This document shows positions 39,740 to 50,200 of a DNA stretch of 64,000 nt, piece by piece; position 1 is the stretch's first letter; every line of letters starts with the position of its first letter. The notes beneath the pieces were generated by a model that made no database searches, was not told where the DNA came from, and was given only the letters and a program-made list of their open reading frames with translations. Source of the DNA: Corallochytrium limacisporum (taxonomy: Eukaryota > Opisthokonta); contig PDIP01000033.1 in the NCBI GenBank assembly GCA_002811645.1, positions 109,862-173,861 of the forward strand. The letters run 5' to 3'. Made by a program: the position numbers and the translations under genes.

Positions 39740-41164
39740 ATGACAGAACGATTGCTGAGTCTCCAAACAGTACTGGAGACCTCAGCGCGCGATCGTGACG
39801 CCATCGCATTTCGGCGAGCCCTAAAAGAACTGGATCTGATGGCTATCGATTTCTCAGAGCTGATAGATACGGGCATAGGAATAACACTGCGCAGGACAAG
39901 GAAGATATGCTCTGATCCTGAGAAGCCCATGGCCAACTTGCTCTATAGTAAGTGGAGGGCGATAGTGGTTGGGGAACGTAGAGCTCTTGCCAATGACCCT
40001 GTTCTGAAGCATGAGGAGAAAGGAAAACAGCCCATCAGACAGACGTCTCCAGAGTCGATGTCGGCGGCGAGTCCACAAAGCATTATGTCACTGCCGGCTA
40101 TGTCACCAGTTAATGAGCCCATAGTTCTTGATGATGATTCTTATGTCAATGAAAGACAGGTTGCTGACAATGATGTAATTATCCTCGAAAATGATAGTCA
40201 GGGTGTGCAGACAGGGTCACAACAGCAGGTAACAAAGTCAAGAGCATCTAATGGAAGCATAACAATTGTGCTGGATGAAGGAATTGAGGACCACGACATT
40301 TTCGTCGAAGATGCCGGACTAGGACGCAGTGAACTGTTGCAACAGTCGCAAAACAAAACAGAACGGCCAGCAGAGGCCGCAGAGGTCCCGTCAACGAGTG
40401 CAACTGATGATACTGCGAAGGCAGGACCCTCTATGAACCCTGGACGTAGCAGACCGCTTCACAATACTGCGGCAGGACGAGCCACCACCGCATCTTCCTC
40501 AAGACCAGGTCGGCTTGCTGCTGGAGATGCTTCAGCCGGTTCCATTTCTAATGCCACTGTCGCCTCTCATCCAGTGGAGGAAAAGAAAGACCACATGCGG
40601 CGTAAGAACACCATTATGCCCACGGGTATGGGCAAGGTGCATTGGCAGAAGGTACCCACCCTTCGTGAAGTGTGCCTGGATTGTATCGGACGCAATCTCA
40701 CACGCATGACAGAATTGGAAGCTCTTCCAACGGATTGGCTGCTTGACCTTCTGCGGCCCCTGGATAGTGACAAGCTTGCAAAAGTTGAAGCTAGAAATCC
40801 AGAGATTATCCCAAGCATTGATCCGCTGTGGCAGAAACACGTACGAGCCCGGTACGGCACACTATACGTCCGAAAAATGGACGAGACATGGCGAGACGTG
40901 TGGTTGCGAGTTCGGGCCATGCGCGAGCGCGGTCGCCAACGGACGGTGGAGAAGCTACAACGTGCACAGCGAGAGAGTGGCAAAGACAAGGTCCAAGTTA
41001 GCACGCAGCCGTTGTACTTTAAGCGGTCGTCGACCTCAGGTCCCAGCCCAAGTTCGAACTACTATCCGGACCCGAAGAGGAGGCGCAGCACGACGCAGCC
41101 ATTGCTCGGACACCGTCGCATAGACAAAGCACTGCAGAGCCTGACGCGGAAGGGTAAACGATGA
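39740..41164 (+). CDS. ELOA: Elongin A-like transcription elongation factor subunit
   Basis: A 474-aa protein. Residues 1-85 fit a TFIIS N-terminal (LW) domain: leucine-rich helices ending in GITLRRTRKICSD and LLYSKWRAIV. A long acidic/Ser-rich linker (90-290) has three short hydrophobic-acidic stretches (PIVLDDD 127-133, DVIILEND 145-152, SITIVLDE 173-180). The Elongin A domain starts at about 300: BC-box TLREVCLDCIGRNL (T307, L308, C312), then PTDWLLDLLRPLDSDKLAKVE, an F-box-like segment, PLWQKHVRARYG and WRDVWLRVRAM, and a basic tail. The BC-box would bind Elongin C. In other organisms the complex stimulates RNA polymerase II elongation and can form a ubiquitin ligase. Stops of this gene and the cyclin gene are 88 bp apart. 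Confidence 0.9.
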   Translation: MTERLLSLQTVLETSARDRDAIAFRRALKELDLMAIDFSELIDTGIGITLRRTRKICSDPEKPMANLLYSKWRAIVVGERRALANDPVLKHEEKGKQPIRQTSPESMSAASPQSIMSLPAMSPVNEPIVLDDDSYVNERQVADNDVIILENDSQGVQTGSQQQVTKSRASNGSITIVLDEGIEDHDIFVEDAGLGRSELLQQSQNKTERPAEAAEVPSTSATDDTAKAGPSMNPGRSRPLHNTAAGRATTASSSRPGRLAAGDASAGSISNATVASHPVEEKKDHMRRKNTIMPTGMGKVHWQKVPTLREVCLDCIGRNLTRMTELEALPTDWLLDLLRPLDSDKLAKVEARNPEIIPSIDPLWQKHVRARYGTLYVRKMDETWRDVWLRVRAMRERGRQRTVEKLQRAQRESGKDKVQVSTQPLYFKRSSTSGPSPSSNYYPDPKRRRSTTQPLLGHRRIDKALQSLTRKGKR

Positions 41165-41252
41165 AGGCTCGGCAGTTCTTGGAAACATGTATATAAAGGA
41201 ATTTATTTGCGTACAGTATTTGTGCTTCAACTGATTTGATGTTAGGCTTAAG

Positions 41253-41996
41253 TCACTGCGACGTCCGGTACTGCGACAGCATGTCGACAACAACGGACAC
41301 ATCCTCTGCCTTGACTTTGTCGTCATGGTCGCCCCACCACATCTCAGAGCCCATTACTTGTGCCGGTGGCTTGTCAAGGACTGTCTGCATAGCCAGCTGC
41401 AAACATCCGATGGCAATGGTCATAGGCGTGAAGCGCAGGCACATGGGCTGATAAATACTATCGTTCACGAGCTCCCATGCTTTCTGCGCAACCTTCTGTC
41501 GATTCTCTTTGCTCACACCGTCATCTGTCGGTAATGTCTTTGCCAGAGAAAGAACCATCGAATATGGCTGTTCGACGTGGAGGTCAAAATTTATTGCTTT
41601 CAGCAGGACCCTTTCGTAGCGCAGGAGGTCATCCTTCATTTGCTTTGCCTCAAAACTCTGGAGTACAATCTGTCTCCCTTCGAGCTTGGACCGCAGCTCA
41701 GACACGACGGTCACAATCCGATCTGACTTACGCTGAAATTCCTCAATTTTTCCTGCCAAAAGCACACATGCTCCTGCCACCATCAAATGGTCCACGTCCC
41801 GTACACTGATGTAAGTGTACAGTCTGTGCATCAGATACACCGCTGTGTAAATCACTGGGACAGGGATTTGCAGAGCTCGCCCGACAGTAGCAATATGCCT
41901 CGCATCTTCCTGTCGCACTGCTAATTCTTTGGCACTATTGACTCCAACTTTCCGTGACGGAGTTTGCGCTACTTGTTCTTCAGAAAGATATATCAT
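41253..41996 (-). CDS. P-TEFb-type cyclin (cyclin K/T-like)
   Basis: A 247-aa cyclin. It has the first cyclin fold at about 20-125 (EDARHIATVGRALQIPVPVIYTAVYLMHRLY and AGACVLLAGKIEEFQRKSDRIVTVV) and the second at about 135-230 (LLRYERVLLKAINFDLHVEQPY, PMTIAIGCLQLAMQTVL). The pattern RQED/EAR...GR.L...VIYTAVYLMHRLY and CVLLAGKIEE is that of transcription cyclins such as K and T rather than mitotic cyclins. It would activate a Cdk9/12-type kinase that phosphorylates the polymerase II tail. I cannot tell K from T or the yeast Ctk2/Bur2 types. The first ATG is at 41996. It faces Elongin A tail to tail. Confidence 0.85.
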   Translation of the reverse strand: MIYLSEEQVAQTPSRKVGVNSAKELAVRQEDARHIATVGRALQIPVPVIYTAVYLMHRLYTYISVRDVDHLMVAGACVLLAGKIEEFQRKSDRIVTVVSELRSKLEGRQIVLQSFEAKQMKDDLLRYERVLLKAINFDLHVEQPYSMVLSLAKTLPTDDGVSKENRQKVAQKAWELVNDSIYQPMCLRFTPMTIAIGCLQLAMQTVLDKPPAQVMGSEMWWGDHDDKVKAEDVSVVVDMLSQYRTSQ

Positions 41997-42508
41997 TATT
42001 GAAAGAGACTACTATCAGTCTGTAGTCAATACGACATTCTCACATCCTCTAAACCCGCTTAAAATTCGCTTTGGATCACTCGTCGCCAAATACGTCTCTA
42101 CAGAATTATAGAACCTTTATACAATAGAATCTCTGTACTGCCAGCGAGACAGGAATGCCGCTCTCTGAAGTAGCCATTCTCGTTGCTAGTCCGCCACACT
42201 GCGAGATGCCACCGCTTTTTACCGCGCGGGGTGGGAGGGGGCGGGAGGGACCGAAGGTGGGTGCTGGGCGAACACTTATGCGATGGCTGCGGCGGACACA
42301 TACCAAACCACGGTTCTGTACACCATCGGCAGATGTTAGCGCTCTGCTAGAAGCATCATGGACCAAGCCAACGTAATGAAAGCTAGATTCCACACTGAAA
42401 GCTAGTACATGTATTATTATGATGAACACTATGGGAGTTTGGGATCGACATTCTCGTCTACGGTACAACGTCTGAAGGCTCAACTACTAAAAACACAACA
42501 GACTGGTC
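41997..42508. promoter_or_regulatory. Intergenic, upstream of the cyclin gene
   Basis: 512 bp between two minus-strand genes. A G-rich patch (about 42228-42250, GGGTGGGAGGGGGCGGGAGGG) lies some 230 bp upstream of the cyclin start. No gene is seen. Confidence 0.4.
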
Positions 42509-43147
42509 TTACTTTTTATCACTTGACCCTGCCATCAAGCCGGACAGATCCGGTAATGGAGGTGCCTTAATGCCATCCATGCCGGTACCGCCCTCCCGGT
42601 CAATGATGGTCTCGCAGGTTGTGTATACGAGGTTGTTCCACTTGTGCTTCAGGAACGAATACTTACTCGACAAGTGGTCCACCAGATTCACTGTCTTCAT
42701 TTGTGGCAAAGGTACTGCATGCTTGTTTCTTGTGTCCTTTGCACCAACTTGTCCCAAGTTCTGTTCTGTGTAGACATAGTACCCTAGGGCACACACGACG
42801 CCCAACCTAAGCGGCAACGAGAAGAATGGCCGGCGTGCTGCCTTGGTGGCTGTGGTGGCCTTGGCCACTGTCGTACCCGTCTTTGCCCGAATCCGCTCAC
42901 GGGACATTTCCTGTTGCTTCTTAACGTCCGCAGCTTTGGCTGCCGCGCTATCAATAGCTGCTTGTTCCGCAGCCATCTGTGCATGTGTCTCGTTGGCAAC
43001 GCTCCAGGCCTGTGCCTCCTTAGTTCCTGCCTTCAGCATTTCAAGGGGTGCCCGGAAGGTAGGTCCCGGGTTTGCACGCAATACCGCTCCCGAGGGAGAT
43101 GTGTAGACGCGAAGCGTCGGCATGATCAATGGCTGATTAGACGACAT
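42509..43147 (-). CDS. Unknown small protein with one predicted TM segment
   Basis: A protein of about 212 aa that I do not recognise. Its first 30 residues are basic/hydroxylated and acid-free (TLRVYTSPSGAVLRANPG), compatible with mitochondrial targeting. A middle Ala/Lys/Gln-rich helix (about 40-90) precedes a basic patch and one weak hydrophobic segment (about 108-126, SLPLRLGVVCALGYYVYTE). The C-terminal part has KTVNLVDHLSSKYSF and a Pro-rich end. An inner-membrane or MICOS-like protein would fit the layout, but no family motif is evident. The start is uncertain: ATG 43147 (used), 43123 or 43204. A TTG at 43225 is unlikely. Confidence 0.65.
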   Translation of the reverse strand: MSSNQPLIMPTLRVYTSPSGAVLRANPGPTFRAPLEMLKAGTKEAQAWSVANETHAQMAAEQAAIDSAAAKAADVKKQQEMSRERIRAKTGTTVAKATTATKAARRPFFSLPLRLGVVCALGYYVYTEQNLGQVGAKDTRNKHAVPLPQMKTVNLVDHLSSKYSFLKHKWNNLVYTTCETIIDREGGTGMDGIKAPPLPDLSGLMAGSSDKK

Positions 43148-44088
43148 CTTTATTCCCACTCCTATTCGATCAATGGCTCCATCGAAGGTTACTGCCTCCT
43201 GCATATGCCTTTTGCACACGTCCAACCCATTGACATGTCCTAATAGACCTAAAGTCTTCTTATAGGCACCACACGACTCATCTGGTCTCTTGTGCCAAGG
43301 TCCTTGCTAACTGAAAGGAATCATCTGTGGGCCTGAAGCAACGTCCGCAGATGCCCAGCACTCGGCTGAAAAAGCCACTGATCCACCGGCTATAACTGTT
43401 TATTGTTTGCCTCAGTACATTCACTACAGTGCAGTTCCCTTCAATTGCCCCCNNNNNNNNNNNNNNNNNNNNNNNNNNNNNNNNNNNNNNNNNNNNNNNN
43501 NNNNNNNNNNNNNNNNNNNNNNNNNNNNNNNNNNNNNNNNNNNNNNNNNNNNNNNNNNNNNNNNNNNNNNNNNNNNNNNNNNNNNNNNNNNNNNNNNNNN
43601 NNNNNNNNNNNNNNNNNNNNNNNNNNNNNNNNNNNNNNNNNNNNNNNNNNNNNNNNNNNNNNNNNNNNNNNNNNNCCCCTGTGAGTACACACCGTGTTTG
43701 GTGATGGGGGGGGCCCCAGTTTTCGTGAAGGGCCAAGGGTCCCGGTAAATTTACACTAAATATTATTTAGGTCTTTCAGTTTATGTGGCCCAATTTTCTG
43801 ACCAATCAGTGGTCGGAATTCCTAGACAACGGCCAGAGGGGGGCACGGAGACGGGGGAAGGGGGGAGTAGGGAGCAAACGGGTCACTACAGCGAAATCGG
43901 CAAACCGAAGCGCTTTCTGTCAGTTTGTCAGGTACGTCAGAAATGAAGGTGTTCGAAGATCCAGATAGTATGTATCATAATTAAAACACGTGTATAATAA
44001 CTTGGCAGGACCGAGTCACTGAAATGTGAACAGGGTACAGAGGATTACGAAATTTGCATACTTGAGTGAATAGAACAGAGCAGCAATC
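43148..44088. promoter_or_regulatory. Intergenic with assembly gap, upstream of the LRR gene
   Basis: This divergent region contains the N gap (43453-43675), a G8 run (43706-43713), and G-rich sequence around 43835-43870. No gene can be judged across the gap. Confidence 0.4.
43453..43675. other. Assembly gap (223 N)
   Basis: 223 unknown bases flanked by C5 on the left and C4 on the right. The true length may differ from the number of N. Confidence 0.99.
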
Positions 44089-44913
44089 ATGGGTTCGGGT
44101 GCAAGTAAGATAGTCGAAACATGTGCAAACAAGCGTCAAGCTCAGCTGGATTTGAGCCGGCGGGATATGAAGACCAAGGTCATGCTAAAGATTCCGGTGC
44201 CGATAATGTCATTGAATCACGTTGTGGTCTTGAATCTCTCACACAATGACTTGAAGGAACTGCCTCCTTCAATCGCTGATCTATCCTCATTAGTGCAGCT
44301 TAATGTCGCTTTCAACCGTCTCACTTCCCTTCCTAAAGAACTGCAGGAACTCAAAAAGTTGACTGTCATCATGGCTAGCAACAATCAAATTACAGACCTG
44401 CCAAAGGGTATCGGCTCCATTCCCAAACTGGAGATCCTGGACCTAGGTGTGAACAAGATCTCCGTTGTTCAGCCTAACATTGGGTATTTGAACACATTGA
44501 GGGCTCTTTATTTGTCGGATAATCAAATTGTCAAAATCCCTGACGAACTCGGGAACTTGTCAAAGCTGGAGACCCTGTCGCTGAGAGATAATCGTGTAGA
44601 CGGTCTGCCGGCAACCATCGGCAAACTGAAGCATCTCAAGGAGATCATCTTGCAGGGCAACATGATCCGCATGCTTCCTCCTGAGCTCGGCCAAATCAAC
44701 TGCAAGAAGGACGACTTCTATTTTCGGATTGCTCACAATCCTCTGGAGGACATTATCTCCGAGAAGCTGCGCATCACCATCCTTACGCTCTTTGAGTTTC
44801 TAAGCTCCGAGGAATATCGTGAGTACTACGACCAGTGGATGGAGAATCCTCCTCCATTGAGCGAAAAGCAAAAACGTGCCATCAAGGCTGTCGAAGACGA
44901 CAGCAGTGATTAA
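44089..44913 (+). CDS. Leucine-rich repeat protein with N-myristoylation signal
   Basis: A 274-aa LRR protein. It begins MGSGASK, with Gly2, Ser/Ala and Lys at the positions favoured by N-myristoyltransferase, so a lipid-anchored cytosolic protein is likely. About seven LRRs of the short LxxLxLSxNxLxxLP type run from about 40 to 215, for example LVQLNVAFNRLTSLPKEL and LRALYLSDNQIVKIPDEL. The C-terminal helix contains ITILTLFEFLSSEEYREYYDQW. The pattern recalls LRRC57-like or SHOC2-like LRR scaffolds, but the exact orthologue is not certain. Scaffold or small-GTPase-pathway functions are inferences. An AATAAA lies about 20 bp after the stop. Confidence 0.85.
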   Translation: MGSGASKIVETCANKRQAQLDLSRRDMKTKVMLKIPVPIMSLNHVVVLNLSHNDLKELPPSIADLSSLVQLNVAFNRLTSLPKELQELKKLTVIMASNNQITDLPKGIGSIPKLEILDLGVNKISVVQPNIGYLNTLRALYLSDNQIVKIPDELGNLSKLETLSLRDNRVDGLPATIGKLKHLKEIILQGNMIRMLPPELGQINCKKDDFYFRIAHNPLEDIISEKLRITILTLFEFLSSEEYREYYDQWMENPPPLSEKQKRAIKAVEDDSSD

Positions 44914-44933
44914 CGGCAACGATCATGCACCCG

Positions 44934-44939
44934 AATAAA
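44934..44939 (+). terminator. Candidate polyadenylation signal AATAAA, LRR gene
   Basis: Canonical hexamer about 20 bp beyond the stop of the LRR gene. Confidence 0.5.
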
Positions 44940-45222
44940 AATACAAACTTCCCCATGGATGGGTCCTCATTCGTTCTAGGTAGACGTACGACATAAGGTG
45001 GTTTCCTTTCATATAAACTGTGCCCACCCAAACTGGGAGTCTATTTTCCTCTCACCTCTCTTCCGACAATTAGGAACTTACCGTCCCAGTGGTAGCGTTC
45101 ACCAAGGGCGGGGGGGGCCCGATGGCCGGTGTCAAATGCCAGTATTCGACACATCTGCTGTGCCACCAGCCACTGCGGACGGGCCGAAGGGAACGAAAGC
45201 GCCCCGCCAAAGAGGGAGGGGA

Positions 45223-45232
45223 GGGGGGGGGG
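45223..45232. repeat. G10 homopolymer upstream of TAF3-like gene
   Basis: Ten consecutive G, 365 bp before the start codon. Confidence 0.85.
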
Positions 45233-45596
45233 TGTGCGCTGTCGCTGATCAAATGCGGTGGGGCCTCAGTCTGCAGCACCGGCAGGGGTCCTCGTCGTGG
45301 AGCGGGGAGTCAGTGCGACCAGATTGTTCTTTTAGCTTGGGTGATTGCATGACCCCTTAATCAATCATACAAGCCAAGTTGTCTTGACTGAGACAAAGGT
45401 AGATCAAATTGGAATCCAGGTTAGTGAGAGCTTTGTCCACAGGATACAAGCAAATGTGAAAAATAGTGATCTTGCGACCTTCGCGATTGTCTCGCCTGTG
45501 CAAGTGCAGAAGACGTACACAAATCGAACAGGGCAACCATGTAAAAATTTGTATTGTTGCTGTCGGTTATGCCATACTTTTAAATTGTAGTAAAGA

Positions 45597-47153
45597 ATGC
45601 CGCCACCATCATCAGTGGCGAATCAGAACCCTGGGAGAGGACCCAGGTCTAGAACACGGTCTCCGGTAACGAAAGCAGGGACCGTGAATGCAACACAGCA
45701 AATGCTGAAGGATTGGGAAAGAAGGGCGAAGCGAAGAGATCCCTTGTGGCAGACTCTACCTTTTGATCATGCCAAAGACGCCGCTTCCCTTCGTTATGGT
45801 AGTGTGGCACTGTGCTCTGCAGGCATCACTGTCAGTGAGGTACTACGGCGACAGGGATTTACCGGAGCGAACCGGAGCGTTCTCAAGGCATTTACTGAGG
45901 TAGCCCTGCATCACCTGGAAATTATTTGCCAGGATTCAGCTGGATATGCGAATTTGGCTGGAAGAACAGAAGTGAATGTCACTGATCTGTTTGAGGGACT
46001 AAGGTCGAATGGCGTGACGGTAAATGGTATGTACAACTTTCTGATGAAGAACGAGGAATTCTATCATCCAGTTCCTCCACCCTTGGCCCCACTGCCCGCA
46101 TCCAATCGCCGACTACGATGGAAACAAGGAGATACCAGTCGACCCGAACACATTCCAGAATATCTGCCTCCGTTCCCTGGAAATCCAGCCAAGTACGCCT
46201 ACGATGAAGAGTATCAGCAGGAGATGCTCGAAGCAGAGCGCGACCGAAAGCAGCGGGAAGAACGCGAACAGTTGGAATTAGAGGCACTAATGGGAGACCA
46301 GGTCGAAGAAGAAGTGAAAGAGGAGCTTGTGGTGGCTGGAGAAGGGCCCGAAGACGACGGCGTGCCATTAGTTAGCAAGAGCATAGGCGGCGGACCAAAG
46401 TTGCGCATCTTTGATTTGCATACGAAGTTCCGTGAGGGTCGTACGGATGAGTACCGCAAGACCTTCCAAGAGTTCGTGGCCAGTCCCGAACATGTTGCAC
46501 TGGAGGCAGACACTGGCGACGGTGGCAAGGACGGTGAGGATGGCGCAGAAGGTGAGGGTGATGAGGAGGAGGACAGCCACGCCAGCGATGACAGTAGCGG
46601 TATGGAGGAAGTGGGTAAGAAGAGAAAGCGAAAGCGTAAGAAGAAAGCTCACGATGACGACACGCTGAAGAAGGCAAAGGCCAAGGCCAAAGGTAGAGGG
46701 CGTGGACGGAAGAAGAAGGACGAAGAGAACATGAACGACGCAGACATATTTGAGGATGGCGAAGACGGCGATTTTCGAGCCCCGAAGAAGGCTGGCCGAG
46801 GTCGCGGCCGGGGCGGCCGCGGTGGCAGGGGCGGTGGCAGGGGCGGTGGCAGGGGTGGTGCTAAAGCAGGTGCCAAGGCTGCTAAGGCAAAACCAAAGAA
46901 AGAAAAGAAGCTTCCCGAGCCCAAGATGCCATTATACGTACCAGTCGCCCAACCTCCGCCACCGCCGGATGAGTTTAGCTGTGCTTCAAAGTGTGGTCTG
47001 CCAGACAGCGCTGATCGTATGATTGCATGCGACAATTGCGACGACTGGTACCATGTGCGCTGTGAGGCGGAGCCCCTGCGTGGCCGAATTGATGACATCA
47101 AGCAATGGTTCTGTTCCAAATGCCGAAAGAAAGTTGCGGAAAATATGGAATAG
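45597..47153 (+). CDS. TAF3-like TFIID subunit: BTP histone fold plus PHD finger
   Basis: A 518-aa protein. Residues about 60-155 form a bromodomain-associated (BTP) histone fold: LCSAGITVSEVLRRQGFTG, SVLKAFTEVALHHLEIICQ and VNVTDLFEGLRSNGVTVNGM. Then follow an acidic/Glu-rich region, several basic blocks (KKRKRKRKKK) and an RGG-like stretch (about 400-425). The C-terminal PHD finger (about 465-512) has Cys4-His-Cys3: CASKC, CDNCDDWYHVRC, then CSKC. BTP fold plus C-terminal PHD is the layout of TAF3, which pairs with TAF10 and reads H3K4me3. The linker is much shorter than in animal TAF3. It is convergent with ECM29 (80 bp between stops). Confidence 0.85.
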   Translation: MPPPSSVANQNPGRGPRSRTRSPVTKAGTVNATQQMLKDWERRAKRRDPLWQTLPFDHAKDAASLRYGSVALCSAGITVSEVLRRQGFTGANRSVLKAFTEVALHHLEIICQDSAGYANLAGRTEVNVTDLFEGLRSNGVTVNGMYNFLMKNEEFYHPVPPPLAPLPASNRRLRWKQGDTSRPEHIPEYLPPFPGNPAKYAYDEEYQQEMLEAERDRKQREEREQLELEALMGDQVEEEVKEELVVAGEGPEDDGVPLVSKSIGGGPKLRIFDLHTKFREGRTDEYRKTFQEFVASPEHVALEADTGDGGKDGEDGAEGEGDEEEDSHASDDSSGMEEVGKKRKRKRKKKAHDDDTLKKAKAKAKGRGRGRKKKDEENMNDADIFEDGEDGDFRAPKKAGRGRGRGGRGGRGGGRGGGRGGAKAGAKAAKAKPKKEKKLPEPKMPLYVPVAQPPPPPDEFSCASKCGLPDSADRMIACDNCDDWYHVRCEAEPLRGRIDDIKQWFCSKCRKKVAENME

Positions 47154-47233
47154 ACCACTTACCTCACCATCAAAACGTTTGACATTTTACAGCATTAGTT
47201 CGTTGTATTCATTACATCACTAGTTCACAGGCT

Positions 47234-50200
47234 TCATGCAGTCTCCTCAACCTCGTCGACATCCATGGTCTCCCCATCGTCGTTCTCAGCTGCCACTTCT
47301 GTGTCCGCTGCACCATTGGTCACACCGTTGCGTCTGTTTTTCTTCGGTTGCGGCTTTGGGAATTTCCCGTCCAGGGCCGTGAGGCGGGTGAAGAGCTGAC
47401 GGAAGCGGGAACGGAGAGGCATGTCAGCTTCCTTGTTGCTACGACCCTCAGCGATGCGGATCAGTTCCTTAAGCTGGATCTGAACAGCTTTTGGGAACGT
47501 TTGTTCAATGCTCGGCTGTCGCAAGTTCAAGAAGTCATCAAGACGCGCTATGGATTGCTGACGAACGGCCAAGTGCTTCTGGTCGTAGAGGAAAGGTTGG
47601 ATCCAGTCCAGGACTGAGGCATCAACCTCTGGCCAGAAGGCGGCCTCCGGTACCTGTGTCAAGAGCAGGCCAAACGATTCAAGCAGGGCTAGCTTCACAT
47701 TCCAGGTGGCGTGCGTTTGGGCCTTTTGCAAAAGTTCGAAGATCAGTGTGTAGTCAGAGGGAGCATCTTCACCCTTCGCATGGATCCAACACAGAGTCAT
47801 AGTCTTGAAATAAACTGCCTCAAAGGCCAGCAAATGGGGCATACTGACGTCATCAAGATCTTTGAGATCCTTAATCTTCTTCCTCTTCACATCTTTCTCA
47901 CCGTCCTTCTTTTCGTTTGTGTCCTTGACTTTTGTGGCGTCGTCGGAGCTGGCGGTTTCCTTAATCCCAGACTTTCTACTAACACCGTCCATACTTTCTC
48001 CCTTTCCTTCATCCTCATCGTCCTCATCTTCAATCTTCCGTTCTTCACCGAACAGTTCCGCAAGGTGTTCCTCACGATCCGCTTGCAATTGTACTTTGAC
48101 GACGTCCCACAGGTCCCAATGCAATTTGTCGACGACATCGTAAAGCCCTTGATAAGCAATTCGCTTGAATTGAAGATCCTTGCGTGCGGCACTCTGCAAA
48201 AGGACCTCGATGACCACATCGCGGTGAGACTGTACAACTGGGCTCTGTGGGCGACTCTTCACTGTAGAACTCAAGGCCCGCAGCAGGGATTCCTTGCCCG
48301 GCCAAATCCGACCCTTGATGTTGGCCTTGACCGCAAACATGATCTTCTCCAAATCCTGGTCAGAAATTTCTAGGTTGTCCAGTCCAGCCAACTCCTCTAC
48401 AGCCATAGCACCTTGCTTCTTGCGCGGCCAGGAGCTTGATTCAAGGGTTTCTAGCAGAAGGCTGATGATCGTAGTCAGGGATCCGGCAACTGCTGAGCTG
48501 ACGCCGGGCATAGTCTCGTTCCATGCCTCCTTGTACAATTTGCTGATCGTCTCATCTGCGTGGTGGCGACCAATGTACATGACCGGTGTTACATCTTCCC
48601 GAGAGTTTCTCACTAAATCTCCTGCTCCATTAGCCAACTCCTTGAAAAAATATGCAATCGCGACTTCGGTTTCTCTGGTGACGTCGGCCTTCAGCACGGC
48701 ATCACACAGCTTCTTGATGGTCTCCTCGGCCTTGAAGTCATCCAAAGAGTCCAGCACACTCACCAAAACGTTGGCGTAGGTCTTGCGCACAGTCATATTG
48801 CGATCGTTAAGTAAACCGGCGGTGAGCACAGCCCTTGTCTTTCCGGCATTTTCCTTGAACATGTGGTGATCCTTGGTGATGATGCGACTGATGGCGTTGG
48901 CTCCGGCGACCTTAGTGTTCATTCCAGGACTCACCCGGATGACACTGTTAATGGCTGCAATGACATCCTTGCAATTGTCCTTGTTGACCGTGCGCAGGGC
49001 ATAATCAATTATTTCGTTTAAGGGACTTACACGACTTCCGGCTACCCTAGCAGCATCCAGCTGTTCCTGGGTCACACCCAGTTTCTCCGTGTGGAACGAG
49101 GCATAGTTCAATTGTGCAGGCTCCAAAGAAGTGAGCAGTTCCAGGACTTTCGGAATGATAGAAGCAAGATGGTTGGACAGAGCTCTGCCACCTAACTTGC
49201 ATATGTCCAGCAACAGCTTGATGGATGTCACCTTTACCTCCGTGCTAGAGTTTGTTATCCCACGCTCCAACAGGATTCTGATTACGATTTCAAGACACTC
49301 GCTTGCCTTTTCAGAGTATGTTGCGTCACAAAGTCGTACACACATATTGCGGAAGGACTTTGCTGCAGTCTCCGCTGCCTTGCGAACGGATTCTTTCATG
49401 TCGTCCATCACTCGGAAAAGAGCAATCCAGAAGTCTTCAAGAGTGTCCAGCACTTCACTACCGGTGCGGCCCATGAACAGGTCTGGCACGGCATTGCACG
49501 ACGCTTCGCGTACTCGCCACTGTCCGGACTCGAGTCCACCTAGTACTTCAAACATGATGCGACGGAAATACTTGTCCATGGTCTTAGCCGGATCCTTCAC
49601 CACCTTCTTCCACATATTTCGCATGGACATAGCTACGTTCGTGTCAGGATCAAACTTGTAGCGGTACAGTTTGGGAACTAAAGTCGGAAGCATAGCCTCC
49701 AGGTCGGCTGCGCTCACATTGGCAATGTTTGCAAGACCTGTAGCAGCACCCATACGGCTGGACCATTGTGACTGATGGGAGCTGAGTGCCATAAACTTGT
49801 AAATCAGATCAGGTTGATTCATGTCTGAGGCCAAGGAGCACAGCTCTTTGTAAGTAGACAAATTTCCGCCATCGGGTTGCTTACCAAGCTCATTTTTTCC
49901 AAAGACCGGCGTATCTGCATTAATTATTTGACTAGGAGCCTTACCATTGAGGAGAATCTCCTTCAGATCGTCTACAAGGTTATTGCGGATCTTCACATCA
50001 TCTCTGCACATATCAAACAAAATTGCAATGCCCGACGATGCCGTCTCGTTCAGACTTTCATCCTTCTCGACCAAAAGGGAACAGAATCCAGCCTGGATCT
50101 CTCGTGCTCTGTGCAGAACCATCTGGCGGGATGCCTCCACATCTCCAGCGAAGCTTACAAGTGACATCAACCAATACCCAGCTGAACGACGCTGAACCGC

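Larger units (their letters stand above)
44914..45596. promoter_or_regulatory. Intergenic, upstream of TAF3-like gene
   Basis: 683 bp. It holds an AATAAA (44934-44939) for the LRR gene and two G tracts, G8 (45110-45117) and G10 (45223-45232), 480 and 365 bp before the next start. Confidence 0.5.
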
